Source: Simkaniaceae bacterium (GTDB lineage Bacteria; Chlamydiota; Chlamydiia; Chlamydiales; Simkaniaceae). Taken from it: a DNA stretch of 64,000 nt. Positions within the stretch are counted from its first letter, which is position 1. Every line of letters begins with the position of its first letter. Below, piece by piece: positions 1-7,687 of this stretch. The stretch covers positions 310,001 through 374,000 of the forward strand of contig CP073763.1 of NCBI GenBank assembly GCA_018399075.1. Reading direction: 5' to 3'. The notes under the pieces are model-generated. The model saw only the letters and a program-made list of their open reading frames with translations. It was not told the origin of the DNA and did no database searches. Both the position numbers and the translations under genes were made by a program.

Positions 1-45
1 ATATCCTTCTGATGTTCCACATAAATAATAAATAAGGAATTGAAT

Positions 46-285
46 ATGAGAATACTGAATGATGACTCAAATGAAAAGTTAAATAATGTTAGTTTTTTTC
101 TAACAAAACAAGAAGCAATTCAACTTCATTCGGATCTTCAAGCGTTGATTGCTGATCCGAGTAAACAGCATACGCATATTTCTAGTGATGATTACCAAAA
201 AGAAATCACAGTATGTATTTATGATGAAAAAGATCTTTCGGGTTTACACGAGAGAGTAAAAAATCTTATTCTAGAAGACAAATAA
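46..285 (+). CDS. small immunity-like hypothetical protein
   Basis: A 79-residue acidic cytosolic protein without signal peptide or membrane segment. I chose the ATG at 46 because an AAGGA ribosome site lies 7 bases upstream; a TTG at 40 is also in frame. The body has a pattern (F-x-L-T-x-x-E-A near residue 20, then H-x-H-I and a strand rich in V/I ending I-Y-D) that I associate with small genes found beside polymorphic toxins. The window starts 45 bases upstream, so any toxin partner would lie outside it. A gene remnant follows directly. Function unknown; the immunity idea is inference from sequence style and from the other toxin loci nearby. Confidence 0.55.
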   Translation: MRILNDDSNEKLNNVSFFLTKQEAIQLHSDLQALIADPSKQHTHISSDDYQKEITVCIYDEKDLSGLHERVKNLILEDK

Positions 286-287
286 AA

Positions 288-509
288 GGCTATCTAACCA
301 GATCGAAAGATGCTTCTTCGAAACATATAGAAAGAGCCACCGGCCAGACTCTCCACACCCCAGGCCTCACTCCTGAAAGACCCACCCCCACAACCCAACA
401 AAAGATCGATCAGCTCTCAGACTATGTCGGACAAAAATACCTAGGAGTCTTAAAAACCTCCGGAGCCCCCGCCTCTTCCGAGAGTTCGATGTCTTTAAAC
501 TCTTACTAA
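288..509 (+). pseudogene. C-terminal remnant of an unidentified gene
   Basis: One frame stays open from about 264 to the TAA at 507-509 without a usable start: the only ATG in frame is seven codons before the stop. The translation is protein-like (it includes T-G-Q-T-L-H-T-P-G-L-T-P-E-R and K-I-D-Q-L-S-D-Y-V-G) and the stretch is rich in C at third positions, unlike the AT-rich surroundings. It looks like the 3' end of a deleted or degraded gene. I do not recognise the family. It overlaps nothing else, and the paralogue leader repeat begins right at its end, which hints that the repeat was inserted or recombined here. Confidence 0.45.
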
Positions 510-735
510 AAATCCATAAAGACATAATTACCTCTTGCAAATAGATTAATAATTATTAACTCAAATGGGGTAACAACATAGAAAATTTTTTCTAAGTATT
601 TTTTGGACAATAAAAGCTTTTATAGGCATTCTCTCCGGGCAATCTTAACCCTAACTTTTAGGAGAAGAAAAATGGCTGATTTTACAGTACCATATTATGG
701 AAGCAAGCCTCATCCGACACAATATGAGCCTTATT
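507..735 (+). repeat. direct repeat copy 1: leader and N-terminus of tandem paralogues
   Basis: About 228 bp, repeated at 2043-2270 with roughly 90% identity by eye. It covers the 5' leader and the first 20 or so codons of the gene at 672. The leader is conserved almost as well as the coding part, including the 14-bp palindrome at 546-559, a T-rich run and the AGGAG ribosome site. Downstream the two genes diverge rapidly. Confidence 0.8.
546..559. promoter_or_regulatory. 14-bp palindrome in leader (copy 1)
   Basis: TTAATAATTATTAA is a perfect palindrome about 113 bases before the ATG at 672. The same 14 bases occur at 2081-2094 at the same distance from the paralogue's start. A conserved palindrome at fixed distance upstream of both copies suggests a regulator-binding site, but AT-rich palindromes also arise by chance, and here conservation may simply reflect recent duplication. 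Confidence 0.35.
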
Positions 736-1706
736 ACGGATCTATGCATTATGGTCTTCCTGCTATGCCTGAGATGGGTGCGGATTCTTATGCGCCTTCT
801 ACACCTAAAGAAGCTCCACATGATCCGTATGAGCCAATTAAAACTTCCAATCCAAAAGTTCGGACTGTTTATCAAAGGTATGTCTCTTTAGAGAAAGAGT
901 ATGCTACATGTGGGGAGTCTGCAATTTCACTTGCAGAAATAGGTCGATGTTTTGAACGACTTGAGAAATTATCTAAAAAGGATCAGTCCAAGCCAATATC
1001 AGAAGTTAAAATTCGCTATAAAGATGAAGTAGAAAGTGACATTGCAACTCTTGCCTTAAAAGTTAAAGAACTTCAACTAGCGAAGGCTCCAGGCGCTGAT
1101 CGCCTTAAAGAAAGAGTCTATCAGCTAATTGTTAGAGTGATTCAAGAAGTCAATGAAGAATTAAGTAGTCTAGAGGATGATCTGAATGAAAGAAGATGCT
1201 TAAGCGAGGACGACAGAAGGGCTTTATCAACGAGTCGTAAATACAGAGTTCAAGAAGAGTTAGATAAAGTTGACGCTGAGAGAGCCTCTTGGAGGGGAAA
1301 ATCCGTAACATATGGAGCCCGTTTAAGAGAGAGGCACGCCTGTCTTATTCAGCGAGTAGCACTGGTGGACCAAATGATAAAAGCCATCCCCGGGACCTAT
1401 TTTTCTCCTAGGGGTGCACTAGATAGCAAATTTCATATCGTTACTCATAGTAGCCCTGCTGAAGAATTTAGAGATAGACTCTCTGCTCTAAAAGGAAAGC
1501 TTCCTGATTCAGAGTTTGTTCATGGCGTCAAGTCATTTACAAAGGGGGTAAAAGGCTTTTTCTCTCCTTCCCCAAGCCCTCAAAGCGCCTACGTTATTCC
1601 TCCTTCTTCAGAGCACCTCCGTGAGCAGGAAAAAATTCTTGCAGGTTGGGTAATGTTTAATGTGGTGCATGATGGAACGAAAAGGGTTCTTGATGGTCTG
1701 AGGTAA
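672..1706 (+). CDS. hypothetical helical protein, tandem paralogue 1
   Basis: 344 residues from the ATG at 672, which has an AGGAG site six bases upstream; an upstream TTG at 603 would add 23 basic residues, but I prefer the ATG because of the ribosome site. The N-terminus is tyrosine/proline rich (P-Y-Y-G-S-K-P-H-P, residues 7-15). The middle (about 70-260) is charged and likely alpha-helical with coiled-coil character, and the C-terminal 60 residues include a Ser/Pro linker (F-F-S-P-S-P-S-P). No signal peptide and no clear membrane segment. The next gene (2207) is a paralogue with the same architecture. I do not recognise the family; a lineage-specific secreted effector is possible but nothing in the sequence proves it. 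Confidence 0.75.
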   Translation: MADFTVPYYGSKPHPTQYEPYYGSMHYGLPAMPEMGADSYAPSTPKEAPHDPYEPIKTSNPKVRTVYQRYVSLEKEYATCGESAISLAEIGRCFERLEKLSKKDQSKPISEVKIRYKDEVESDIATLALKVKELQLAKAPGADRLKERVYQLIVRVIQEVNEELSSLEDDLNERRCLSEDDRRALSTSRKYRVQEELDKVDAERASWRGKSVTYGARLRERHACLIQRVALVDQMIKAIPGTYFSPRGALDSKFHIVTHSSPAEEFRDRLSALKGKLPDSEFVHGVKSFTKGVKGFFSPSPSPQSAYVIPPSSEHLREQEKILAGWVMFNVVHDGTKRVLDGLR

Positions 1707-2206
1707 TAGGATCGATTATGGATATCCATGGAAATAACTTGCGGTATTGAGTTTTTGTGGTGAATGTGCATTCTGTTGTTGTACTTGGCTATTGTTAACT
1801 TATAGTGATAAAAAATGCGCTTGACTAGCAAAGTAAACGGGAATACGTTGTTTTCATGTGAAATCCAAAGGTGCTAAAGAACTTCTGAAACATTCTACCG
1901 TTGGTTACAGTATTAGATTTTTATTTATTATTTTTCTACTTTTAGTTAATTGCGTTTTTAGTAGACAAAGCCACTATCAGCAACATTTTGAGGCTAACCC
2001 AATACTTTGGAAAAATAAAAAAAAGACTAGAAAGCATCCTGCTAAAATCCATAAAGTCATATTTACCTCTTGCAAACAGATTAATAATTATTAACTCAAA
2101 TAGGAAAACAATATAGAATTTTTTTTCTAAGTATTTTTTGGACAATAAAACCTTTTATAGGTATTCTCTCTGGCCAATCTTAACCCTAACTTTTAGGAGA
2201 AGAAAA
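1707..2206. other. 500-bp intergenic region between paralogues
   Basis: The right half (from 2043) is the second copy of the leader repeat. The left part is AT-rich and without recognisable genes. An open frame at 1858-2094 (78 codons, no ribosome site, partly inside the repeat) encodes a hydrophobic stretch followed by basic residues; it is probably chance or a decayed remnant. Confidence 0.6.
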
Positions 2207-2270
2207 ATGGCTGATTTTACAATACCATATTATGGAAGCAAGCCTCATCCGGCACAATATGAGCCTTATG
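2043..2270 (+). repeat. direct repeat copy 2: leader and N-terminus of tandem paralogues
   Basis: Second copy of the 507-735 repeat. Scattered substitutions and a few short indels separate them; the segment from the T-run through the AGGAG site to the codons for P-Y-Y-G-S-K-P-H-P is the best conserved part. Confidence 0.8.
2081..2094. promoter_or_regulatory. 14-bp palindrome in leader (copy 2)
   Basis: Same TTAATAATTATTAA palindrome as at 546-559, at the equivalent position upstream of the second paralogue. Confidence 0.35.
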
Positions 2271-3145
2271 GGGTGCTTTACTATGATGCTTCCCCAGATT
2301 ATGAGCCACCTTCCTATTCAGCTATTATGGCTGCATCATGCCCAAAAGTTCAGGCTGTTTGCAAAGAGATTGTTGCAAAAGAAAGCGAATATGAAAAGTG
2401 TAAGTGGCCTCATACGATCGATTTAACAAATAGAGCTATTTTTGAAGGATCAGAAGAAAGAATGCAAAGGATGGGAGTAGAAAAGGATCTGTTATCTCTA
2501 GCCTTAAAAGTAAAAAAGCTTCACCAAGAAAATGCTCGTGGTATCGAACATCTTAGAGAAAAAATCTGTTACCTTGTCGATGATGTTATTTCTGCAATAA
2601 AAAAAGATGCTACCCATTTAGACCAATATTTGGAACAAAGAAGGAAGTATACTGTCGAAGAAAGAAGAGTTCGTGGACTACCCGACGACCGTATGGATGA
2701 AGACGAACTTGAAAGAATGAATAATAGAGAGGTTTTCTGGAATGGGGAAACAGTCACACAAGCCAGCCATTTAAGAGGGGAATATGATCTTCTTGTAAAG
2801 AGACATAAGCAAGTTGAAGCAATGTATAAAACCTTTGAGAGGACAGACTTTACTCTCAGTAGTGGTAGGGTGTGTTCTGTGAATAATGGCATAGGTCTTA
2901 GGTCTGATCTAGCTAGGTTTAAACACAAACTTCCCGATTCAGATTTTTCTCGTGGAGCCCGAGGTTTCTTTGGTTCAATCTTTGGAAGTAAATCAAAAAG
3001 CTGTGGATCAGCTTCTTATCATCCTTCCACAGAGGCTAACAGAGCATATACAAAGAGCATGGAAAGGATTATCAACCTACAGGTCCAGCAAAGCCAAATT
3101 TATCAGGGATGGGAAAGAGTGCAGGCTGCTAATCGAAGATGGTAG
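2207..3145 (+). CDS. hypothetical helical protein, tandem paralogue 2
   Basis: 312 residues from the ATG at 2207, with the same AGGAG site as paralogue 1. It shares the N-terminal P-Y-Y-G-S-K-P-H-P block, the K-V-x-x-V-(C/Y) helix start near residue 50, the E-(E/D)-E-L-(E/D) helical middle and a K-L-P-D-S-(E/D)-F motif before a glycine/serine linker. The C-terminal ~40 residues are unrelated to those of paralogue 1. The pattern of conserved N-terminus and leader, moderately conserved middle and divergent C-terminus fits an old tandem duplication. No signal peptide or membrane segment. Function unknown. Confidence 0.75.
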   Translation: MADFTIPYYGSKPHPAQYEPYGVLYYDASPDYEPPSYSAIMAASCPKVQAVCKEIVAKESEYEKCKWPHTIDLTNRAIFEGSEERMQRMGVEKDLLSLALKVKKLHQENARGIEHLREKICYLVDDVISAIKKDATHLDQYLEQRRKYTVEERRVRGLPDDRMDEDELERMNNREVFWNGETVTQASHLRGEYDLLVKRHKQVEAMYKTFERTDFTLSSGRVCSVNNGIGLRSDLARFKHKLPDSDFSRGARGFFGSIFGSKSKSCGSASYHPSTEANRAYTKSMERIINLQVQQSQIYQGWERVQAANRRW

Positions 3146-3193
3146 CGCTCCTAAAACTCGTTATTAAAAGATTTATTGCGGGGCAATTTCTGA

Positions 3194-3230
3194 TTTCACT
3201 TAAAGTGTTTACTTGTTAAAATAAGTGAAA
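3194..3230. promoter_or_regulatory. 9-bp inverted repeat upstream of the ASCH gene
   Basis: TTTCACTTA at 3194-3202 is the exact reverse complement of TAAGTGAAA at 3222-3230, separated by 19 bases. It sits 24 bases before the ATG at 3255. It could be an operator or a weak terminator for the preceding gene; there is no T-tract after it, which favours an operator or chance. Confidence 0.3.
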
Positions 3231-3254
3231 AATTAAAAACTTTTATGAGGAAAT

Positions 3255-3794
3255 ATGAAAAAAATTTCTTTAATTATTTTAACGGCTTTAGCTTCCACAG
3301 GTTTATTTGCTTCTTGCACCTGCTCTAGTGGTTCAAACTGGAAAGAAGAAAACCTGCCTGAAGCAACGCAAGATCAAACTGTTTATCAGTTAAACGTTCA
3401 AAAAGAATATTTAGACTATATTATCGTAGGAAAAAAGATCGCAGAAGGGCGGCTCAACGTTCCTCAGTTTGCTAACGCAAAAAAGGGCGATATAATCAAT
3501 TTCTTTGATGATCAGGGCGGGCAGGCGACTTGTACCGTTACAGCTATAGGGCGTTATGATAACTTTGAAAAAATGCTTGTCTCAGACGGTGTTGTCAGCA
3601 TGCTCCCTCAAATCGACCCAAGTGAAAATACATCTGATGAAATGGTTGATAAAGGGGTCGATATTTACCAAAGTTTTCCTGGATACAAAGTAGGGGTGAA
3701 AATTTATGGAGCGATTTCCTTTGGGCTTCAATATCATCCTGAAGGAAAGGATCACTCAACTGCAAAAGCTGTGAAAGTAGACGATCGAAATTAA
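3255..3794 (+). CDS. secreted ASCH-domain protein, possible lipoprotein
   Basis: 179 residues with a TGAGG ribosome site. Residues 1-20 form a signal peptide ending F-A-S-C, a loose lipobox, so the mature protein may be lipid-anchored at Cys20; further cysteines follow (C-T-C). From about residue 45 the sequence matches the ASCH fold: Y-L-D-Y-I-I-V-G-K-K with E-G-R-L-N, then K-K-G-D-I-I-N-F, then G-R-Y-D-N-F-E-K-M-L and M-L-P-Q. ASCH domains are small beta-barrels related to PUA, expected to bind RNA or modified nucleosides, normally in the cytosol. A Sec-exported ASCH domain is unusual. The stop overlaps the stop of the convergent GNAT gene by 4 bp. Confidence 0.7.
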   Translation: MKKISLIILTALASTGLFASCTCSSGSNWKEENLPEATQDQTVYQLNVQKEYLDYIIVGKKIAEGRLNVPQFANAKKGDIINFFDDQGGQATCTVTAIGRYDNFEKMLVSDGVVSMLPQIDPSENTSDEMVDKGVDIYQSFPGYKVGVKIYGAISFGLQYHPEGKDHSTAKAVKVDDRN

Positions 3795-4993
3795 CAGACT
3801 GCACTCATAACTTGGCGTGGCTCTGCTTCCAAGCAGAGCTCGCTCAGCAGCTCCACTTCTTCAACAAGTTCTTGTCCTAATTCCTTGGGAATGAAATTAT
3901 CAGCAGACCATGATTTTAGGGCCTTTGAATAAACAACCCTGGCTTCAGGAAAGATCTCATCAAAGGTTTCTGGCATCTTAAAATCTGGTGGTTCACATAA
4001 AACGTCAACTCTCTCAACGCCCTGAATTCTTAGATCCTTAAATAGGTCTTCCCAATAGGACCTTTGGTGTAAAGTAGCTAGACAAGCTCCCAGTATTTCC
4101 CGTTTGCCATTTGGCCTTATCCCTACGAAAACATACCCTATTTTTTTCTCGCGAGCACTAGAGTCATAGAGGGGATTAATAAAGAGAACGGTGTAATGCT
4201 TAGAAGGAATTTCTGTTTGCCACTTGAAGTGGTGGCTTCTTAAACTTTGTAACGTTTCATCTACCATCATGGGGTTAAGGGAAGTTCCCAAGTACTCATT
4301 GACATCCCTTAACGTTTGCGTTCTAGACTTGCCCTGAAAGTAGTTTTTTAAGACTATAGACTCCGTCGTTGAAAACTCTATCTCATCCGATGAAAATTTT
4401 TTTATCGGTGTTAAATGATTATGCCTTTCAGCAAGAAGCTCAAAAGTGACAACGCTCAAAAGCTTTTCAGGAGCAGGGTGAAAAAGAAAAAACTCATCGA
4501 GACCATCAACGTAATGATTCCGAGACAACTTTTCGATAACAAATCCATATTTAAGAAAAAAAGCGAGTGATTCAGGCTTTGCAGAGGAAACTGTTACACA
4601 AACAGATTTAGCCTTAAGGTTAATCGCTTTTTTCCCAATCCGATGCAGAAGATGAGAAGCGACCCTTTTCCCAGAATTTCTTTCAGGATTAATCACCACA
4701 AGCGTCTTGATCTCGAAAGCATGATCAAAGCCCAACTCAGAGAACTCATCTGTTAAAGCATCCTTATGAACAATAATCCCGAGCTCTTCCTGATCATCAG
4801 CAGAGGTAAGAACCTCGCAGGTCCGATCCTTTCCATCAAAGATCTTTTTCAAAGCCTTTTTCTGATCACCATAAAGAGGGGCAATATCATGATTAAAGAA
4901 CATACGGACATGGTCAAAGATCGGGGGATAGTCCTGAATATCAATAAATTGAAGCCGTTGCTTAGGAGTCTTTTCTGTTAAACAGCTACTCAT
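3791..4993 (-). CDS. GNAT acetyltransferase fused to an inactive IS256-type transposase-like domain
   Basis: 400 residues. Residues about 15-175 look like a GNAT acetyltransferase: a strand E-I-K-T-L-V-V-(I-N-P) is followed by the acetyl-CoA loop region R-N-S-G-K-R (105-110) and later E-S-L-A-F-F-L-K-Y-G-F. Residues about 205-355 resemble the mutator (IS256) transposase core: N-Y-F-Q-G-K-S-R-T near 218, then Y-T-V-L-F-I-N-P-L-Y, Y-V-F-V-G-I-R-P-N-G-K-R-E-I-L-G, and F-P-E-A-R-V. The first catalytic Asp position is Asn273 and the second is Glu334, and the C-terminal third of a transposase is missing, so it cannot be an active DDE enzyme. Its start overlaps the MazG-like gene's stop by 4 bp (ATGA), so they are co-transcribed. 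Substrate unknown; a domesticated DNA- or protein-binding module is my inference. Confidence 0.7.
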   Translation of the reverse strand: MSSCLTEKTPKQRLQFIDIQDYPPIFDHVRMFFNHDIAPLYGDQKKALKKIFDGKDRTCEVLTSADDQEELGIIVHKDALTDEFSELGFDHAFEIKTLVVINPERNSGKRVASHLLHRIGKKAINLKAKSVCVTVSSAKPESLAFFLKYGFVIEKLSRNHYVDGLDEFFLFHPAPEKLLSVVTFELLAERHNHLTPIKKFSSDEIEFSTTESIVLKNYFQGKSRTQTLRDVNEYLGTSLNPMMVDETLQSLRSHHFKWQTEIPSKHYTVLFINPLYDSSAREKKIGYVFVGIRPNGKREILGACLATLHQRSYWEDLFKDLRIQGVERVDVLCEPPDFKMPETFDEIFPEARVVYSKALKSWSADNFIPKELGQELVEEVELLSELCLEAEPRQVMSAVC

Positions 4994-5370
4994 TGTACAT
5001 ACGCCGTATATTTATCCTTCTTCCCCTTCACCAAATCAACTGGGTACTTAGCCTCAGTCTTTCTTATCTTTTGCCAAAAGGCCTCTTTTAAATCGATGTC
5101 AAGGAGGGTAGATAAACGGATGATGTAATGGAGGATATCACCCATTTCATCGGCAATCTGCTCCTTCTTCTCAGGATCATTTTTAATATCGTAGGACTGT
5201 TGATCTGTCAGCCACTGAAAGATTTCCATCAGCTCAGATGCCTCAATTGCAACACCCATCGCCACATTTTTCGGGGTTTGGTACTGATCCCAATCTCTGT
5301 CTTTCACGAACTTTTGGGAAAATTCTTGCATCTCTTTAACATCTAAAACATTAGAATTCTCAGACCCCAT
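4990..5370 (-). CDS. MazG-like dCTP/NTP pyrophosphatase
   Basis: 126 residues from the ATG complementary to 5368-5370, preceded by an AGAGGG site; a TTG four codons upstream is possible. All-alpha NTP-PPase of the MazG/RS21-C6 type: E-A-S-E-L-M-E-I-F-Q-W gives the first E-x-x-E pair, and E-Q-I-A-D-E-M-G-D-I-L-H-Y-I gives the second E-x-x-D metal-binding motif. The ending resembles dCTP pyrophosphatases (K-I-x-x-x-E-x-K-Y-P-V). It would hydrolyse (d)NTPs to (d)NMP plus pyrophosphate, cleaning the pool of non-canonical or excess nucleotides in the cytosol. First gene of a two-gene minus-strand unit with the GNAT fusion. Confidence 0.85.
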   Translation of the reverse strand: MGSENSNVLDVKEMQEFSQKFVKDRDWDQYQTPKNVAMGVAIEASELMEIFQWLTDQQSYDIKNDPEKKEQIADEMGDILHYIIRLSTLLDIDLKEAFWQKIRKTEAKYPVDLVKGKKDKYTAYVQ

Positions 5371-5537
5371 AAACCCTCTCAAATATTTCTTTTAGAATAA
5401 ACTTGGCAATAATTATCTTCCAAGGGCCCAATATTGTCAAATTGAGTAACGGACCTTTCAAATGGAAAAGTATTGAGTTTTTTTGAATCTTCAGGAATAT
5501 ATTTAATTTAAACCATTTATATTGGTTTTTATTACAA

Positions 5538-6503
5538 ATGGATAATGAAATGTTTAATCGGTGGCTCCTCCTCGCTCTTCTCCTCCCTTGTATCGCCTTT
5601 GCCGCGGCCTCCGACGCTAACATCCCGCCACCCTATAAACAATGGTTTACAGGCCCTCTTTTTACCCCAATGGCCATCACCCCTAAAAAAGAACATCCAG
5701 CACTTGAAGTCACCTTCGGCGGCAAGTGCACATATGGTTTCTATAATGCCAATTGGCAAACCAAAAACACTCCAGATCTATGGTCACTTTTTAACTACTA
5801 CGATGCCCAACTCGGCATCAGTAAAGTTCTAGGGATGGAGATCATCGCCTCGTGGACCAATAACTTTAGACAAGGAGCCTCCAGTACCCACCTTCAAGAC
5901 ACCACCGTTCGTCTTGGCTTCCAAGTCTGCAACGAAGTTCCCAATACCTGGATCCCAGACTTTCGGATCATTCTCCAAGAAGTCTTTCCCACTGGCAACT
6001 ATCAAAAACTCAAGCCCCATAAAAACCTAACCGACCTTACCGGACAAGGGACTTTCCAGACAGGTCTCTACCTCGCCTTTCAAAAACTCTTCGATTTAAA
6101 CAACGGCCACAAATACCAAATGCGCCTCAGCACCGGTTACTTTATTCCCGCACCGACCCACATCTCTGGTATCAACGCCTACGGCGGCAGTCTCACTACC
6201 AACGGTACCGCTTATCCCGGACACTACATCTCCATCTTCACATCCGGCGAATACAACCTCAACAATCGCTGGGCTCTCGCCTTCGACTCAAACTTTCAAT
6301 ATCAATTTAAAGGAAGATTCTCCGGGAATCCCGGAACTGACCCCACAACCCCGCTTGAAAATGCTATGTTCACTCTAGCTCCCGAACTTGAACATACCTT
6401 TTCCCCCAATACCGGCATGCTTCTCGGTGCCTGGTTTTCCCTCTTCGGCAAAAACACCCCCGCCTTCAGCTCCCTCTTTTTCTCCCTTCTCTTCATCTTT
6501 TAA
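5538..6503 (+). CDS. outer-membrane beta-barrel protein
   Basis: 321 residues with a Sec signal peptide (hydrophobic L/A run at about residues 8-22, cleavage after A-F-A-A-A). The rest alternates polar and aromatic residues in beta-hairpin style and ends in F-I-F, a terminal aromatic typical of BAM-inserted barrels. Segments such as R-L-G-F-Q-V, I-L-Q-E-V-F-P-T-G-x-Y and S-T-G-Y-F-I-P recall the 'phenol MetA degradation pathway' family of putative porins. Start could be the ATG at 5538 or the one at 5550. Third positions are C-rich, unlike its neighbours, suggesting a different history. Transcribed away from the MazG gene, with a 167-bp AT-rich divergent region between them. Confidence 0.7.
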   Translation: MDNEMFNRWLLLALLLPCIAFAAASDANIPPPYKQWFTGPLFTPMAITPKKEHPALEVTFGGKCTYGFYNANWQTKNTPDLWSLFNYYDAQLGISKVLGMEIIASWTNNFRQGASSTHLQDTTVRLGFQVCNEVPNTWIPDFRIILQEVFPTGNYQKLKPHKNLTDLTGQGTFQTGLYLAFQKLFDLNNGHKYQMRLSTGYFIPAPTHISGINAYGGSLTTNGTAYPGHYISIFTSGEYNLNNRWALAFDSNFQYQFKGRFSGNPGTDPTTPLENAMFTLAPELEHTFSPNTGMLLGAWFSLFGKNTPAFSSLFFSLLFIF

Positions 6504-6547
6504 TCAATTAATAGGTGTAATAAAATGTATGAAACCAAGGAAGCAAT

Positions 6548-7687
6548 ATGATTAGCTCAACACCATTTGTAGTTAGTGGCAGTGGGAGAGAAAAATACGC
6601 TACGATTCAGAGTGCTATCGATGCAGCAAAAAATGCTGGAGGTGGGATTGTGTGTGTGATGTCAGGTATTTATCCTGAAAATCTCATATTATCAAGTAAT
6701 GTAGATATTTGTGGTGCTATTGGCATTGCTGATACACAAACTTGTATAATTAAGGGTCAACATTTACCTCCTAAAACAGGCACAGTAACTTTAAAAAATG
6801 TCTGTTTAGAAAGCGAGGCCTCAGTTTTTTCATCACAAGAAGAAGGCGAGGCTGAGTTACATATTATTAGTTGTTTTATTAATATAAAAGATGGGTATAT
6901 CTTTGACTTACCTAATTGGAGCTCTAAGGGGAAAATTGTGGGTTTTGATTTAGGAGATTCAGGTTCTATAAATAATGGTGTAGTTAACAATTGCAATGGA
7001 GCTAGTGTTAGGTTTATAGCTGCAACTTTTGGTGGTGGGAGAAAAAATTCTATGGTTCTCTCAGGGGAAACTAACTTTTTTACTGTAGAATGTAAATCTC
7101 CAGTGCTTTTCAAAAAAAGATCAAAGGGGTTACTAGCTTCTGGTTGTACTTTTTGGGAAACTGTTACAATTGATGATCAGGCATCATTGAAAATTATTAA
7201 TGCTAATTTTATTACAAAAAAAGAAACAAGCATTGTTTATAATAGCACTGAGAAATCCTCATTAACAGAAACCTCAATTGACTCTGAAAATACAAGTGTT
7301 ATCAGAGGAAATGGGAAGGGGGAATTAAAAATTTCTGGGGTTTCTTTCATAGATAAGATCAATATTGATAAAAAACTTATTAAGTCCTCAGGAGACCTTG
7401 TTTCTGGTAATTTTATATCTCACGAGCCAGGGAAAGGCCTTCACATAGCGGAAGGAACAAACGCAAAATTAGGAACTATAAAACTTAAAGATGGCAAAGC
7501 AATTGTACAAAATACCAGCATTACATCGAGATCAAGAGTTTTTCTTACTCACCAGTGCTATTCAAAGTCATCAGGTTTTATTGCCGTTGATGCAGTAAAA
7601 TCCGGTAGTGGTTTTCGAATAAGATCTTCTAATAGCACTGATAATGGAGTTGTGGCATGGATGATTGTAGAATCATATGAAAGCTAA
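6548..7687 (+). CDS. right-handed beta-helix protein with phage-tail-like C-terminus
   Basis: 379 residues, no signal peptide; AAGGA ribosome site. The N-terminus has the pectin-lyase-fold signature Y-A-T-I-Q-S-A-I-D-A-A, G-G-G-I-V-x-V, G-I-Y-P-E-N-L, followed by about 200 residues of short beta turns (a right-handed helix). The C-terminal ~75 residues (G-T-x-K-L then N-T-S-I-T-S-R-S-R-V-F-L-T, then S-G-F-R-I-R-S-S-N-S-T-D-N-G-V-V-A-W) resemble a domain I know from the ends of phage tail and structural proteins. Lower-GC, T-rich codon use than the preceding gene. Could be a phage-derived tailspike remnant or a secreted surface protein; a phage origin is inference. Stop overlaps the convergent transporter gene. 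Confidence 0.65.
   Translation: MISSTPFVVSGSGREKYATIQSAIDAAKNAGGGIVCVMSGIYPENLILSSNVDICGAIGIADTQTCIIKGQHLPPKTGTVTLKNVCLESEASVFSSQEEGEAELHIISCFINIKDGYIFDLPNWSSKGKIVGFDLGDSGSINNGVVNNCNGASVRFIAATFGGGRKNSMVLSGETNFFTVECKSPVLFKKRSKGLLASGCTFWETVTIDDQASLKIINANFITKKETSIVYNSTEKSSLTETSIDSENTSVIRGNGKGELKISGVSFIDKINIDKKLIKSSGDLVSGNFISHEPGKGLHIAEGTNAKLGTIKLKDGKAIVQNTSITSRSRVFLTHQCYSKSSGFIAVDAVKSGSGFRIRSSNSTDNGVVAWMIVESYES

Noticed and set aside
1858-2094. 78-codon frame with a hydrophobic stretch
   Set aside because: No ribosome site, no recognisable family, and its 3' half lies in the paralogue leader repeat. Treated as chance or remnant.
3791-4993. Intact IS256 insertion sequence
   Set aside because: The transposase-like part is fused in frame to GNAT, lacks catalytic acidic residues and its C-terminal third, and no terminal inverted repeats flank the gene.
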